Shown in pieces: positions 1-12,200 of a stretch of DNA of 64,000 bases. Source of the DNA: Schistocerca nitens. Lineage: Eukaryota > Arthropoda > Insecta > Orthoptera > Acrididae. The stretch is from contig NC_064616.1 of NCBI RefSeq assembly GCF_023898315.1, forward strand, positions 542,429,602 through 542,493,601, in the 5' to 3' direction. The position numbers were made by a program, and so were the translations under genes. Position 1 is the stretch's first letter. Each line of letters begins with the position of its first letter. The notes below the pieces were generated by a model. It was not told where the DNA came from. It did not search any database and saw nothing but the letters and a program-made list of their open reading frames with translations.

Positions 1-559
1 TTTAGTTGTTGATATTAAATTTGAGACAACAGCTATTCAGTAACGGTGTGTCAGTATAGTCCAGTTTTCATTTCACTGTTGTCATACATTCGATATATTC
101 ACGAGACACATAACTTTATCATTCTGCGATGCGATCATTTCCGGAAATTAAGTTCAGAATTTACTTCCTAATCTACAACGAAATAATTATATGGGGCACA
201 AAGTCGGATTGGGCATGGCTGCGGAAAGGAACATTGTGAGGACTTTTCAAAGAAACTATCCTAGTAGTTGTCTGTAACATTTTGCAAATACCATTGGAAC
301 CAGAAAAATGCATGCGCGGATGGGTATCTGATTTCAACTTCTCCTCAATACGTTTTCACTGGCAGTCGTTTGAATTTGTCTCGTATGTACGATAAGGTAG
401 TTCCAGGACACGCATGCGAATCTGCCAGGCCTTGCTCTAGAGGGAAGTAGAAATACACAGCCTGACACAAAACAAAGGTAATCGAACAGAAGAGGAGGAG
501 CAAAGGTAATTAATCTTAATGAGTTGAGAGGGTATTTTACTTCAGCGATGTCAAAATTG
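1..559. other. No gene recognised
   Basis: AT-rich sequence with only short chance open frames. I see no splice-flanked coding stretch, repeat terminus or RNA gene here. The decayed 3' end of the minus-strand Tc1-like relic comes in from the right near 560-600. Confidence 0.5.
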
Positions 560-1761
560 AGTCAAATTTTGAAAACTTGGCAGTATGAGGCCACATATCG
601 GTAAGATGCTGCACCGTCCCTGGCCTGGATGCGTACACTAATTCGGCTGAGACGAGTTCCATCATCTTCTGAGGCAAGATGACCCTCAACTGTTGTAACT
701 GGTACTTGATATCGTGGCCGGCCGAAGTGGCCGTGCGGTTAAAGGCGCTGCAGTCTGGAACCGCAAGACCGCTACGGTCGCAGGTTCGAATCCTGCCTCG
801 GGCATGGATGTTTGTGATGTCCTTAGGATAGTTAGGTTTAACTAGTTCTAAGTTCTAGGGGACTAATAACCTCAGCAGTTGAGTCCCATAGTGCTCAGAG
901 CCATTTGAACCATTTTTTGAACTTGATATCGTGGATTTTGGCTCTGAGACGGAGTTGACATATAAGCTGAGTCCCCAAATGTTCCATCGCAGACTGACAT
1001 AAGGATCTTATTGGCTGCTGGACTACCTCCACATCTTTCAAACTGTTCATAGAGATAAGTGGCAAGTGTAGGCGAGTGTTGGAAAAATGGCACCACGATA
1101 CCGTGTCATGAGCGGTAACACATTAGAACGCAGGATGCACGTGTCGTACCGTTGCGCCTTCAGAGTTCGTCCAGTCGCTACAATTCTAACAGCCGTGACA
1201 TAAACTGTACCTGATGGCTCCCCCACACCATGACGCCAGAAATAACACCTCTGTGCCTTTCAAAAACACTGAAAGATTTAGGTCACCTTCATATTCAAGA
1301 TCGACATCCGGGGTAATGCACAGCATGATTCGTCGCTGAATACAGCGAGATGACATTCATCAGCTCTTCATGCTTCCTGGCTAAGGCAACACTTGAAAAG
1401 CAGCTGTATGTGTTGTGGTGTTTACAACAGCTCACGCATTAGACAGTAACTCCCTTGTCCAGTTGCAGCTAGTTTACGTGTAATGGTCCGGTATGCAACA
1501 GAATGATGCAGGGAGTACATTACTTGCTCTCGGATGGTAGGCACAGATGTGAAGGTGTTCGATGTGCTTGACGTGCAGCGCGGTGTTCTTTCATTGTACT
1601 GGTCAGACGTCGTCAACCACAAACATGAAAAGTATGCGTGCCATCCCTTTACCATGCAGTCCAACATTTAGCCACTGCCACATCCGAAAACCCCACAAAT
1701 TTGGATGTGGCATGTCGGTCAAATGAGGGCTCAACATGTGACCACTTTTAAACTCGGTCAT
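560..1761 (-). pseudogene. Tc1-like transposase relic A, interrupted by a SINE
   Basis: Read on the minus strand and allowing stops and frameshifts, this follows a Tc1/mariner transposase of the insect type. A helix-turn-helix-like start (MTEFKSGHML, then FSDVAVAKCWTAW) comes first. Next come a TPQHIQLLFKCCL segment, the catalytic-block motif VFSDES, a VTAVRIVATG-LKAQRY stretch matching the family's RI-GTLNAQRY block, and a degenerate tail with ME-LGTQL in place of SPDLSPIEHLWD. Tc1 transposases (about 340 residues) cut and paste their element through a DDE/D site; this copy cannot encode one. A SINE at 718-920 splits the C-terminal part. The N-terminal two thirds, from 1103 upward, is repeated at 3156-3814 by the local duplication. 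The match is to remembered family motifs, not to an alignment. Confidence 0.65.
718..920 (+). mobile_element. tRNA-derived SINE (class II tRNA-like head)
   Basis: The head looks like a class II (Ser/Leu-type) tRNA. It has an A-box region (GTGGCCGTGCGGTTAAAGG), a long variable arm (GACCGCTACGGTC) and a B box (GGTTCGAATCC). The body is the TGATGTCCTTAGG ... CTAGGGGACT ... GTGCTCAGAGCC module, and the end is CCATTTGAACCATTTTTT. The 14-bp target duplication ACTTGATATCGTGG lies at 704-717 and 921-934, so the insertion is recent. It landed inside the Tc1 relic. SINEs are RNA polymerase III transcribed and depend on a partner LINE. Confidence 0.92.
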
Positions 1762-2287
1762 GTGCTGATAATGCCACATCAATGGCTACGCGGCACCTCC
1801 GTGTGCTTCACAGTGATCATTCAACGTCTGAGGCTGTTAATGCCCTTGTATACCCTACCGATACAAGTGCTACACATGTTTACATGGTGAAATCTCGACT
1901 AAATTACGATCATTCTTACGAGTAACAGTCCCGAAAAGAAGGGAACTCCTTTATCTGACGATAATATTCGCTATTGCCGGTAATCCTGTTGGCTGTCACT
2001 ATACTTCAGTCAGAACTGGTCCTCTTTTTCCACTCACTCGTCTACTATTTCTACGGGAAGATTGAGTATACTATCGCAGATTTGCAGTATGCTAATCCTA
2101 CTGCTCTGACGACTCATCCTCTATTCATTTACTTTCTGATAAAAACTATACGGGCAACCCGATGTAATACGGAACTGATCACTAGTTATCACGAGAGGCT
2201 GACCCGCCAGTACGAAAGGACACATGAGTAATGTGTTTTCAGTACAGAAGCAGTAACAGTAGAATAAGTCGTTCCGGATAGCTTAGT

Positions 2288-2640
2288 GACTTTGAAAATG
2301 GACTAGTCGTTGGATATTATCTGAGTAACAAATCCATCAGTCACATTTAAACAGTCCTAAAGCTTCCCAAGTCTACTGCTGACGCTGTGACTGAGGTGGA
2401 AACACGAAGAAACAGTCGCAGCTAAATCACGCTGAGATAGACCGTGTATGACGATGTATAGCTACCGTCGAGAATTGTGGATATTGGTTATGAGGATTCG
2501 CATGAAATCAGCAGATCGAATAGTTCGTGAGTTAGAAAATACTGTCAGCAGTCGGTTTAGCGCAATGATTTTGCGCAGAGAGTTAAAAAGAATGGTGTAC
2601 AGTGGTCGAGGAGCCACTCACAAGAAATAAATTTCTGTAT
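2288..2640 (+). pseudogene. Tc1-like transposase relic B, N-terminal fragment (copy 1)
   Basis: The plus-strand reading starts DFENGLVVGYYLSNKSISHI, has a stop, then TVLKLPKSTADAV. This is the first helix-turn-helix of a Tc1-family DNA-binding domain. A second helical segment follows (ADRIVRELENTVSSRF, RRELKRMVYSGRG), matching the family's second helix-turn-helix. There is no catalytic domain in this copy, because the duplication breakpoint cuts it off before the matching C-terminal half. The second copy at 4341 continues into that half. Confidence 0.6.
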
Positions 2641-2646
2641 GAATAC

Positions 2647-2676
2647 CTGTTCTTTCGGACATGTCCGAAAGAACAG
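2647..2676. repeat. 30-bp perfect palindrome
   Basis: CTGTTCTTTCGGACA is followed directly by its exact reverse complement, with no spacer. The identical site recurs at 4700-4729 in the second tandem copy. A relative with mismatches, ATGTTCTTTCGAACATG, forms the tip of the foldback element at about 3081-3117 and 5134-5170. Confidence 0.95.
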
Positions 2677-2734
2677 ACACGATCGGTGACCATGAAACTC
2701 TCTTAGAATGAAATTATGAAAAAAACGAAAGCCT

Positions 2735-3155
2735 AAGCTGTCGACAGGCGTTGATATACATCAACGGGGACACTAAAAAATGTGTGCCTAAACTGCAACT
2801 CGAGATCTCCTGCATACATGGCAGACGCTCTATCCATCTGAGCCACCGAAGGCACAGAGGATAGTGCGACTGCAGGGATTTATTCCTTGCACGCTTCCCG
2901 TGAGACCGACATTCTCAGCTTAATGTCCATACACTACACTCGTAGTGACAGTTCCCATTACCCTCATTACTCGCGGCAGTCAATCTTACCGAGTCCCGTA
3001 AGAGTTCGGTCAAGGCGTGTGCATCCACCACAGAAGAAAGAGGTTAATGGCCGGTTAGCCTTAATTTATGAAGATGGTATATGTTCTTTCGAACATGCCC
3101 AAAAGAACATATCTTTATATAGTTAAGGCTAACTGGCCATTAACCTTCTTCTTCT
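2735..3155 (-). repeat. Left half of tRNA-derived foldback element (truncated copy)
   Basis: This is the first-copy equivalent of 4788-5208. It holds the terminal AAGCTGTCGACAGGCG, a reversed tRNA-like module with the GCAGACGCTCTATCCAT motif, and the hairpin tip. The right arm is missing because the duplication breakpoint falls here. Confidence 0.8.
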
Positions 3156-3814
3156 GTGTCATGAGCGGTAACACATTAGAACGCAGGATGCACGTGTCGT
3201 ACCGTTGCGCCTTCAGAGTTCGTCCAGTCGCTACAATTCTAACAGCCGTGACATAAACTGTACCTGATGGCTCCCCCACACCATGACGCCAGAAATAACA
3301 CCTCTGTGCCTTTCAAAAACACTGAAAGATTTAGGTCACCTTCATATTCAAGATCGACATCCGGGGTAATGCACAGCATGATTCGTCGCTGAATACAGCG
3401 AGATGACATTCATCAGCTCTTCATGCTTCCTGGCTAAGGCAACACTTGAAAAGCAGCTGTATGTGTTGTGGTGTTTACAACAGCTCACGCATTAGACAGT
3501 AACTCCCTTGTCCAGTTGCAGCTAGTTTACGTGTAATGGTCCGGTATGCAACAGAATGATGCAGGGAGTACATTACTTGCTCTCGGATGGTAGGCACAGA
3601 TGTGAAGGTGTTCGATGTGCTTGACGTGCAGCGCGGTGTTCTTTCATTGTACTGGTCAGACGTCGTCAACCACAAACATGAAAAGTATGCGTGCCATCCC
3701 TTTACCATGCAGTCCAACATTTAGCCACTGCCACATCCGAAAACCCCACAAATTTGGATGTGGCATGTCGGTCAAATGAGGGCTCAACATGTGACCACTT
3801 TTAAACTCGGTCAT
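3156..3814 (-). pseudogene. Tc1-like transposase relic A, duplicated N-terminal part
   Basis: Identical to 1103-1761. It contains the helix-turn-helix-like start and the VFSDES catalytic block, with the same stops and frameshifts, and ends abruptly at the duplication junction. It cannot encode a transposase. Confidence 0.65.
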
Positions 3815-4699
3815 GTGCTGATAATGCCACATCAATGGCTACGCGGCACCTCCGTGTGCTTCACAGTGATCATTCAACGTCTGAGGCTGTTAATGCCCTT
3901 GTATACCCTACCGATACAAGTGCTACACATGTTTACATGGTGAAATCTCGACTAAATTACGATCATTCTTACGAGTAACAGTCCCGAAAAGAAGGGAACT
4001 CCTTTATCTGACGATAATATTCGCTATTGCCGGTAATCCTGTTGGCTGTCACTATACTTCAGTCAGAACTGGTCCTCTTTTTCCACTCACTCGTCTACTA
4101 TTTCTACGGGAAGATTGAGTATACTATCGCAGATTTGCAGTATGCTAATCCTACTGCTCTGACGACTCATCCTCTATTCATTTACTTTCTGATAAAAACT
4201 ATACGGGCAACCCGATGTAATACGGAACTGATCACTAGTTATCACGAGAGGCTGACCCGCCAGTACGAAAGGACACATGAGTAATGTGTTTTCAGTACAG
4301 AAGCAGTAACAGTAGAATAAGTCGTTCCGGATAGCTTAGTGACTTTGAAAATGGACTAGTCGTTGGATATTATCTGAGTAACAAATCCATCAGTCACATT
4401 TAAACAGTCCTAAAGCTTCCCAAGTCTACTGCTGACGCTGTGACTGAGGTGGAAACACGAAGAAACAGTCGCAGCTAAATCACGCTGAGATAGACCGTGT
4501 ATGACGATGTATAGCTACCGTCGAGAATTGTGGATATTGGTTATGAGGATTCGCATGAAATCAGCAGATCGAATAGTTCGTGAGTTAGAAAATACTGTCA
4601 GCAGTCGGTTTAGCGCAATGATTTTGCGCAGAGAGTTAAAAAGAATGGTGTACAGTGGTCGAGGAGCCACTCACAAGAAATAAATTTCTGTATGAATAC

Positions 4700-4729
4700 C
4701 TGTTCTTTCGGACATGTCCGAAAGAACAG
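4700..4729. repeat. 30-bp perfect palindrome (second copy)
   Basis: Same perfect inverted sequence as 2647-2676, carried along by the tandem duplication. Confidence 0.95.
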
Positions 4730-4787
4730 ACACGATCGGTGACCATGAAACTCTCTTAGAATGAAATTATGAAAAAAACGAAAGCCT

Positions 4788-5657
4788 AAGCTGTCGACAG
4801 GCGTTGATATACATCAACGGGGACACTAAAAAATGTGTGCCTAAACTGCAACTCGAGATCTCCTGCATACATGGCAGACGCTCTATCCATCTGAGCCACC
4901 GAAGGCACAGAGGATAGTGCGACTGCAGGGATTTATTCCTTGCACGCTTCCCGTGAGACCGACATTCTCAGCTTAATGTCCATACACTACACTCGTAGTG
5001 ACAGTTCCCATTACCCTCATTACTCGCGGCAGTCAATCTTACCGAGTCCCGTAAGAGTTCGGTCAAGGCGTGTGCATCCACCACAGAAGAAAGAGGTTAA
5101 TGGCCGGTTAGCCTTAATTTATGAAGATGGTATATGTTCTTTCGAACATGCCCAAAAGAACATATCTTTATATAGTTAAGGCTAACTGGCCATTAACCTT
5201 CTTCTTCTGTGCTGGATGCACACGCCTAGCCCGAACTCTTACGGGACTCGGTAAGATGGTCTGCCTCGAGTAATGAGTGTAATGGGCAGGGGCACTGCGA
5301 ATGTAGTGTTTAGACGTTAAGTTGGGAATGTGGGTCTCACGGGGAGCGTGCAAGGGATAAATTCCTGCAGTCGCACTATCCTCTGTGCCTTCGGTGGCTA
5401 AGATGGATAGAGCGTCTGCCATGTAAGCAGGTGATCCCGGGTTCAAGTTCCGGTCGAGGCACACATTTTCAACTGTTACCGTTGATGTATATCATGCAAA
5501 GAATAAATCACTGCTGTCGCACTATCCTCTGTGCCCTCGATTTCTCAGACAGAAAGAGCGTCTGCCACGTAAACTGAATATCTCTGGTTAGAGTCCCAGT
5601 CGAGGCACACATTTTCAACTGTCCCAGTTGATGTACATCAACGCCTGTCGACAGCTT
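4788..5657. mobile_element. Foldback element made of tRNA-like modules
   Basis: The ends are inverted: AAGCTGTCGACAGGCGTTGA at the left returns as its near-complement at 5638-5657, followed inward on both sides by a TGATGTACATCAAC-like block and ATGTGTGCCT. Inside, 4840-5110 and 5195-5465 are long imperfect inverted arms meeting at a palindromic tip (GTTCTTTCGAACATG). Three tRNA-like modules are present: reversed at 4842-4920, forward at 5385-5462, and degenerate forward at about 5525-5612. It interrupts a Tc1 relic. It could be a composite of head-to-head SINEs or a MITE-like foldback element. No clear target duplication is visible. Confidence 0.75.
5385..5462 (+). pseudogene. tRNA-like module (SINE head), anticodon position TGT
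   Basis: These 78 nt fold roughly as a cloverleaf. The acceptor pairs GTGCCTT with GAGGCAC. The anticodon stem TCTGC/GCAGG encloses the loop CATGTAA, with TGT at the anticodon place (Thr-like). The T arm CCGGG-TTCAAGT-TCCGG includes the B box. Position 33 is A instead of the invariant T, and the module sits within a repeated foldback element, so I treat it as a SINE head and not a working tRNA gene. Confidence 0.6.
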
Positions 5658-6250
5658 TTTGTCTCGATTTAATTATCATTTCACACATATCTGTAGTCAG
5701 AGTTAAGCGACGCTTGAAGTGGTGTTATGTGCGATGCCGCTGGACAGTGGACTACTGAAACGACTTATCTGAAGTAATAACTGACGATATACTCTGTGGC
5801 AGTCCGACTGAAGGGTTTGGGTTTGGCTAATGTCCGGAGGACGTTGCCATCCATCATGAACAGTGCCAACAGTGAGGTAAAAACGAGGTGGTGTGGTGGT
5901 ATTGTGCTTTTTTTTATACGATTAGGTTGTTGTCCTCTTGTAGGACTTCAGAAAATTCTGAATGCAGATGCAATTGAATACCACTTACAACATTTTATAT
6001 TACATAAATCAGGGGAACAATTTGGGACATTAACCGTTTGTAGCAGCATGACACTGTAAGCTGTCATAAAGCAGCAGCTGTAGGGGTATTGTTTGCGGAC
6101 AATGATGTTCCTTAAATAGACTGGCTTGTTAAAAATCACATGCTGAACCCAATGGAATACTTTTGGTATGAGTTATAATGTCGACTTTGCTCCAGACACC
6201 AGTGTGCCGTATAGCCGTGTTCTCTGGTTTCGTGTCTTCAGAATGAATGG

Positions 6251-9200
6251 ACTGCCTATCCCCCACACACACTGGGTGGTTGTTCCTTAGCTTTTTGTAA
6301 TGTTATTTCGTTCCGAGTCCGGGTTTGATGTGACACTGATGTAATTCCGAAATACTCAGCCTATGAGAATGTGCACCTGTGTTGACTCGTTACTGGACGG
6401 TTCCGAGATGACTAACAGGAAACCAAGGAAGTACTGCTGTTGGGCAATTAGTCATTAGCTATTCTCTGAATGACTTGCTTATCTCAAGAAGTTCATACCC
6501 AAAGGTCACTTCCTTCAGCAAACACGTTTACCAACTTGTATTATATGGGCTTCCCGTGGGTCCTGCCGAAATACTTCTGAGCATTTTTCAGAGATACTAG
6601 CTGAGTGTTTCAGTACAAGCGACCTACGGGCTCCACACGTTCGTTATGCAATAACCAAATTTTCTTATGTATCTTTTACTCCATCTGTCCATTTACCTGC
6701 ACAAGCCAAAATGTACTCGTTACATTCACTGTTTACAAGGGTCTAATACCTCTCTCTCCTCATCGTCCGTAGCCACGACCTTCGATTTACTCTCTCGTGA
6801 CATTTTTGGACTACAGAACCCTATTCACATCACTTAGAAACATCAGGTTTTTAAGCACTAAAATTGGTTTACAGAGGAGACTGCACACAGAAATAAACCA
6901 ACCTGTTACATAAAAAATAAAAGCTGTTTCTAAATTGTAGCCAGAGTTTTATAATATTCTGCTAGTGCACGACTACAACAGAGAAGATAATGAATAATAT
7001 AGTTGAGCTCTGTAGCGTCACATCTCTAACATGTCTTAGAACTCAACCAGTCCAATAATTGAGCATGTTAGCTACGTGGGGTTATGTAAAAGTACCCACT
7101 GAGGGCAAAACATTAGCGAAGGTAGCTCAGTCCTATCCTACAATTTGTTTATAATGTGTCATATATCTAAGGTTGCCATATGCTGGACTGTGTTGGTCTT
7201 GTGTAGTTAAGTGATGTGTTTGTGGCGTTATGGAATGCTATTGGAGTGAAGGAAGAAGATAAGATCTTGTGCTTGCACATACTTTATTACTTTCTCAAGG
7301 CACCTAAGATGCAGTTGCACTTAACGTCAAACAATCCTAAAAATATCTGATTTCCTCAACCCATAAGTCACTAAAGGTTTGTATAAAATTTTTTTTTGAG
7401 AATACTGATGAGCAATATGATGATCAGGAGTTGTGTGTCAGTGTAACTGTTCCTCTTGCCTAGAAAATACCGTTGGTGAAACTATCTTCAGTCATCAAAT
7501 TGTAGCAATCTAATCTCGTTCTGACTGTCACCGTGTTACATTGCTACGTAACTTTCCTACTGGTGGTGGTATAGTTAATGTTATAACTCGACCTGGTGTG
7601 AAGATTACCGTCGCTTGTCATGTCCAACAGCTCCTGCAAGCTACCCTCTGTAGTAATTGTTTAACAAGTTCGTGTGGTCAGCGAAATTACTGGCCCCTGC
7701 GAATTATTGCCGAGTATTAATGATTTGTAGCGGGAGGGTTGAACCAACTGGTAAAGATTTGAATGCAACGGATAACACAATATTTTTTTAGAACTACTGC
7801 AGAAGGCACCTATGCAGGGCTTAATAGGGAGCATAGAACCATTATTTCCTTTCATAACCAAGCATTCAACTGTGGTACTGACTTTTATCTATTCTGTATG
7901 ATGAAGGGAGGAAATAATTGATGTTTATTCAATACCGATGGCATTTCAATAACTAGCCGAGTGTCTGTTGGAATATACATCGTCACAACAGCTCTCTCTA
8001 GTTAACATGATTCACTTTCGCAAAGTTATATTGAAAGGGCGAGGGGACAACGGACCTGGCTTCAATGTAATTGTATGCAGGCACACAATTATACCTAAAC
8101 CCATACTTATTGCAATCAATTACTTTAGGTCACGTAGAAAAAGCTCAGCAAAGACACTACAAGCGAACTTGGTCAGGGCAGAGGAGTATTCGCCTAAATA
8201 TTTCAATTTTCTTTAAAACGTACGCTGAAGAAAGGGGAGGAGCAGTTTACTATGACTGCCAATTTTGGTTCAATCTTGCTTTCAGAAACAACACCACATT
8301 ACTGAGATGGTAGGAAGAACATTTACTATCATATGGCAGGAAAATTTTTCATGTCTTTTTTCCATCAATGGGGATTAAAATCTGAACTTTCCTAGATAAA
8401 AGAGTTTAAACCCTGTTTTTTACCTAACGCACTTCATTATAGGCGAATCAAATAGTTACGAGGGGCACAAGAAACATTAAATATCACATCAATACTATTC
8501 CACACATGTGGCCAAGTAGCGGAAGCCAACGGAAATGCAAAATTACGGACACGCAAGATTATTCCTTCTCTGTCTTACACTCACCCACTACCATATGATT
8601 ATTCACTCGACTACTACATGTTTTCAGACCGAAACTGCAGTTTACCAATGTGGCGGTTGCTCCAATTGACCACGTGGCGGGAAAGCAAGTACACAAAGAA
8701 AACATATGACAAATAAATAAAAAAATCCCCTAAAATATTACTGTAAGAGAAAAACCACATTAAAATACATTAAATGAGTGAACGCCTGTTAAGCACAGAG
8801 CAATAATACGACCGTGAGCTTAAGGCCCATGGTGATTGGCCTGACCACGGCACCAACGCAAAGTTCTAGTGAAATGTAACTAAATTATGAAAATAAACTC
8901 CCTTATCGGGGTTTCGTGGTAATATCACACCTGGTTGCAACATCTGGACCATATTGACAAACAGGTTTGAGACACTCTAATACCTCTGTTAACATTACGA
9001 AAATCGATAGCTGCACCTCCACGTCTGTCCAGCGTCGCTACCCAGGAGCGAATGGACTTGCAGACACCTCGCCTAACCGTTGTTCGTTCAAAATGTTGTG
9101 GAGGGGACGGTTCGCCAACCTAACAAAGCCAACACTCGTGCTTTCGCAACCTGCCTGACCTGACGTGCACATTATCTTTGTCAAACTTGGTCGTATTTTG

Positions 9201-12200
9201 GGGGTTGGTACTAGCCTACCACAGAACCACAGCTTTCTGCTACTTCACATAATATGTCATTCATACAGGCCAAGGTCGCACAAGGGAAAGGATGCAAGGA
9301 TTCGTGGCACACACGAAATAAAAAATCAATGAATAAATAAATAAACTCCGCTTGATCCATTCTCTACTGCTTGTTACCCACCGATTTAGTTCTGCAGAGT
9401 AAAAACACTCTCGCTATAATTCTCCTGTATCGGAATTTATTGAGAAAAATATGGAACGGGACAACAAGTTCCGTTTCAACATCGTCAGACTATTTAGCAA
9501 CCAAGATTACGAAGGCATGTTGACTCACAGCAATCTTACAACAAATTTCCAATCTTAAAGAAGGTCAGCACAAACGAATCGCAGGAAACGTTACAACATT
9601 TTCATAAGAGCAGTGTTGTTCGCAGTACGTACGAATGTCAAGGCAGACCACTGAAAGTTGTAAGAAACATCCAAATGAAATTTAATTTTCCCATTGAGAT
9701 ATATTAGTATATTTATTCCAAGAAACACATACCTTGGTTGGAAAATTACAGAGAAGATTATTGATTGTTCCTTTGATATACCGGTACTGCGTTTTTCATC
9801 CAAAAACCTTTCCAAAAGATCTCTAGGCACCAGATTTCGTAAGTAAAGGGTCTACAGTTTCCATTACTGCTAGAGGGACAATGCATTCATACTTAAACTC
9901 TTTCTGTTTCCCTTTAGCAACCTCATTTCTATATATGCACCACGTCTCAACAGGAGGACACAAGCAGTGACCTAGTAACCGTCAGTAGAAATTGTGTGAA
10001 AATACACAGCCCACACTACTCTCATCATATTGTGCAAATCATTGCAGTTGTTACGTCATCATTCTTACTGTACTGAATTTTTCGTAATTACAACACGCAT
10101 TTTTTTGGGTTGTACCCAAACATACGTCTTTAAAATCAGTAATATATTTGCTGTACAAATCTATTACCTTTGCGTACACTCATGTTAAAAAATTCTTCTG
10201 GTTTCATTATTCTTCAGGAAGTAAATCCAAATGTTTCTTTGTTACGCGTACCAAAACCACGGAAATTATGGTTAATTACAAAACACTTCGCAGCAGTCTC
10301 AGAAACAAGATCGGAGAACAAATAGGCCTTTCGCTACAAAGCATGGAAAACCATATACACCCTTCTAGAGCAGATAGTTATCAAAATAATACCTGCCAGA
10401 GCAGTCAATGAAATTCGTGAGAAGGCAAACTGTAAATGTATAAGACAAATATGATAAAAACAAACGTAAATCGTTTCAAAAGTAACTGCCATAGGTGTTA
10501 ATACATTAATTCCAAAGTGAGACAAAATATTCAATGCCTTCATGGAAAAATGTTTTCGGTGGCCTACGGATGCATGACTGTACCCATGCGTGCACTCCTT
10601 CGTCCGAAGCATGTCGACGGCTACGACTGTCATTTTTCACGCACCAAAAATATGTAAATTGCATGAGGGGAAATGGGGACTGTGTGGAGGAAACAGCCAT
10701 GGCATCACGTAGCCGGGTTTACAGTTTTCTTATGTGCCTTTTCTTTTACTGCACCTTATATATCTTAATTATCATGAGAGTCCTTAGATTTCAATGAAAT
10801 TAAGAATAAAGCTATTTGTTCACTAACTGCTCTGAGGTCACTTAAAATATTCGAAAGTCATATGGATACGTTATAACACTAGCCTGCCGTTACTCAAGCT
10901 AATGTGACCCACTGAGAGGATTTTGAAATTTTGTCCGCATGTGTGTCTAACAGATAAAGGTATCGGACTGTAATTTTAATTATATTGCAGTTAACAGAAA
11001 AACGAAACAAGTTCTAAATTTGAGGTTAATGAAAGTAGTAAAATAAATATGTGAATGAAAAACGCATGATCATTAGCCTAATTAGGCTCATTAATTTGGA
11101 AATGTAATTTTATTGAAGTTAATTTCATTAATATTCCGCTTGAATAGAACACAGGATACAACGGACACAGGCCACTCTGAGTTGTGGGTAGCAGTAGTTA
11201 CCAATAATGCACATACGAGTAATAATAGAAAGCAAACTCGTACCAAACTCACACTAATAACAGCTATACTCTATTGTTGTTACTTGGATCAGTACTGAAA
11301 TGTTAGTGCCAGAAGTACAGAACTAAAATTGGCCAGGAGGGGCTTCTGACTTAACTGACCTATAAATACCACAATTAAAATAAATTGTAACACGATCACA
11401 CTGTTTATACTTCCATTTACAGAAATATATCAGATATCCTTAGTAGTAATAATAGTCCATTTATCTTTTGAATATGTGAAGAACATGATGGGGATCCCTG
11501 AACTAGTATGGTGTGACTAGTCAAGCTCTAAGACTACTTCAGTAGCAAAGAATAATTTAAACAAAATTAACTCTCAGCTTCACTTTGAATAGTTCATATT
11601 TTTACTTTTTGACTTCATCGTTCATGACGATAATCAAGCCCAATTATATTTCATATAAGTTTAACTTATGTACTGTTTTCATTATCTGTGAAGTAGGTAT
11701 TTTACACAGAACATTTACACAGTCTGGCACTGAATTTTTTGCAAAACAATACCTTGCAATAAATTGAGGGCTCTTTAGCAAAATTATAACTAACTTCTAC
11801 TTTTGTTAATACTTGCACATTTGACAAACTTGACTAAATCACTAGTTCATTTGAAAGATGATACTCGGTTTTATAAACACTTTGGAGAAGACCCTGCATA
11901 GGTTCATGATCAGAATGGAAGATATGGTTGTAAACACAGGCTTATAGCACTTGGATTATTATTAAAATCACTCACAGAAATTAACTGGTCCATGCTCTGA
12001 TACATACCTTTATGTATGAAGTTTGTGGAGCTGTGGCGTAGTAGTAGTGTCAAACGACATGGCCTCTAACTGTACTCACGGCACTTGATGTGTGAATGCT
12101 CTTTAAAATTTCTTCTTGGGGACGGATATTTAACGTGTAAGAGCATGCAACGGCCAAATCCATATCCGAGGCCAAGTTCCTTGCGAAGCGGCTTCCAACT

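Larger units (their letters stand above)
1103..3155 (+). repeat. 2,053-bp tandem duplication, copy 1
   Basis: Bases 1103-3158 and 3156-5211 appear identical throughout, with a period of 2,053. The left breakpoint sits inside Tc1 relic A and the right one inside an arm of the tRNA-derived foldback element. The shared junction is the 3-bp GTG at 3156-3158. The unit contains the relic A N-terminal part, the N-terminal half of a second Tc1 relic, a 30-bp palindrome and the left half of the foldback element. Confidence 0.93.
3156..5208 (+). repeat. 2,053-bp tandem duplication, copy 2
   Basis: Repeats the 1103-3155 unit with no mismatch that I could find by eye. After 5211 the sequence diverges from copy 1 and runs on into the intact right arm of the foldback element, so copy 2 has the original right flank and copy 1 the original left flank. 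Confidence 0.93.
4341..6250 (+). pseudogene. Tc1-like transposase relic B/C, split by a foldback element
   Basis: The N-terminal DNA-binding part (4341-4693) is the duplicate of 2288-2640. After the foldback insertion at 4788-5657 the same family resumes. A stretch reading KWCYVRCRWTVDY corresponds to the family's RLKWC-HR-WTVDYW block before the first catalytic aspartate. GCCPLVGLQKILNADAIEYH follows (the GPL-x-GNLNA-Y block), and then LNPMEYFWYEL, matching the SPDLNPIEHLWDEL block near the last catalytic residue. Frameshifts and stops are frequent. The two halves flanking one insert suggest a formerly complete transposon in plus orientation; this is inferred from motif order. Confidence 0.6.

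Noticed and set aside
1422..1667. 81-codon minus-strand open frame, repeated at 3475-3720
   Set aside because: It is a chance open segment within the decayed Tc1 relic A; the repetition comes from the tandem duplication.
5168..5464. 98-codon minus-strand frame
   Set aside because: Lies in the inverted arm and tRNA-like module of the foldback element; no protein family.
7968..8216. Stretch reading VILKGRGDNGPGFNVI, slightly reminiscent of a PDZ domain
   Set aside because: Only about 16 residues resemble the family, the carboxylate-binding loop is not convincing, and splice sites do not frame it.
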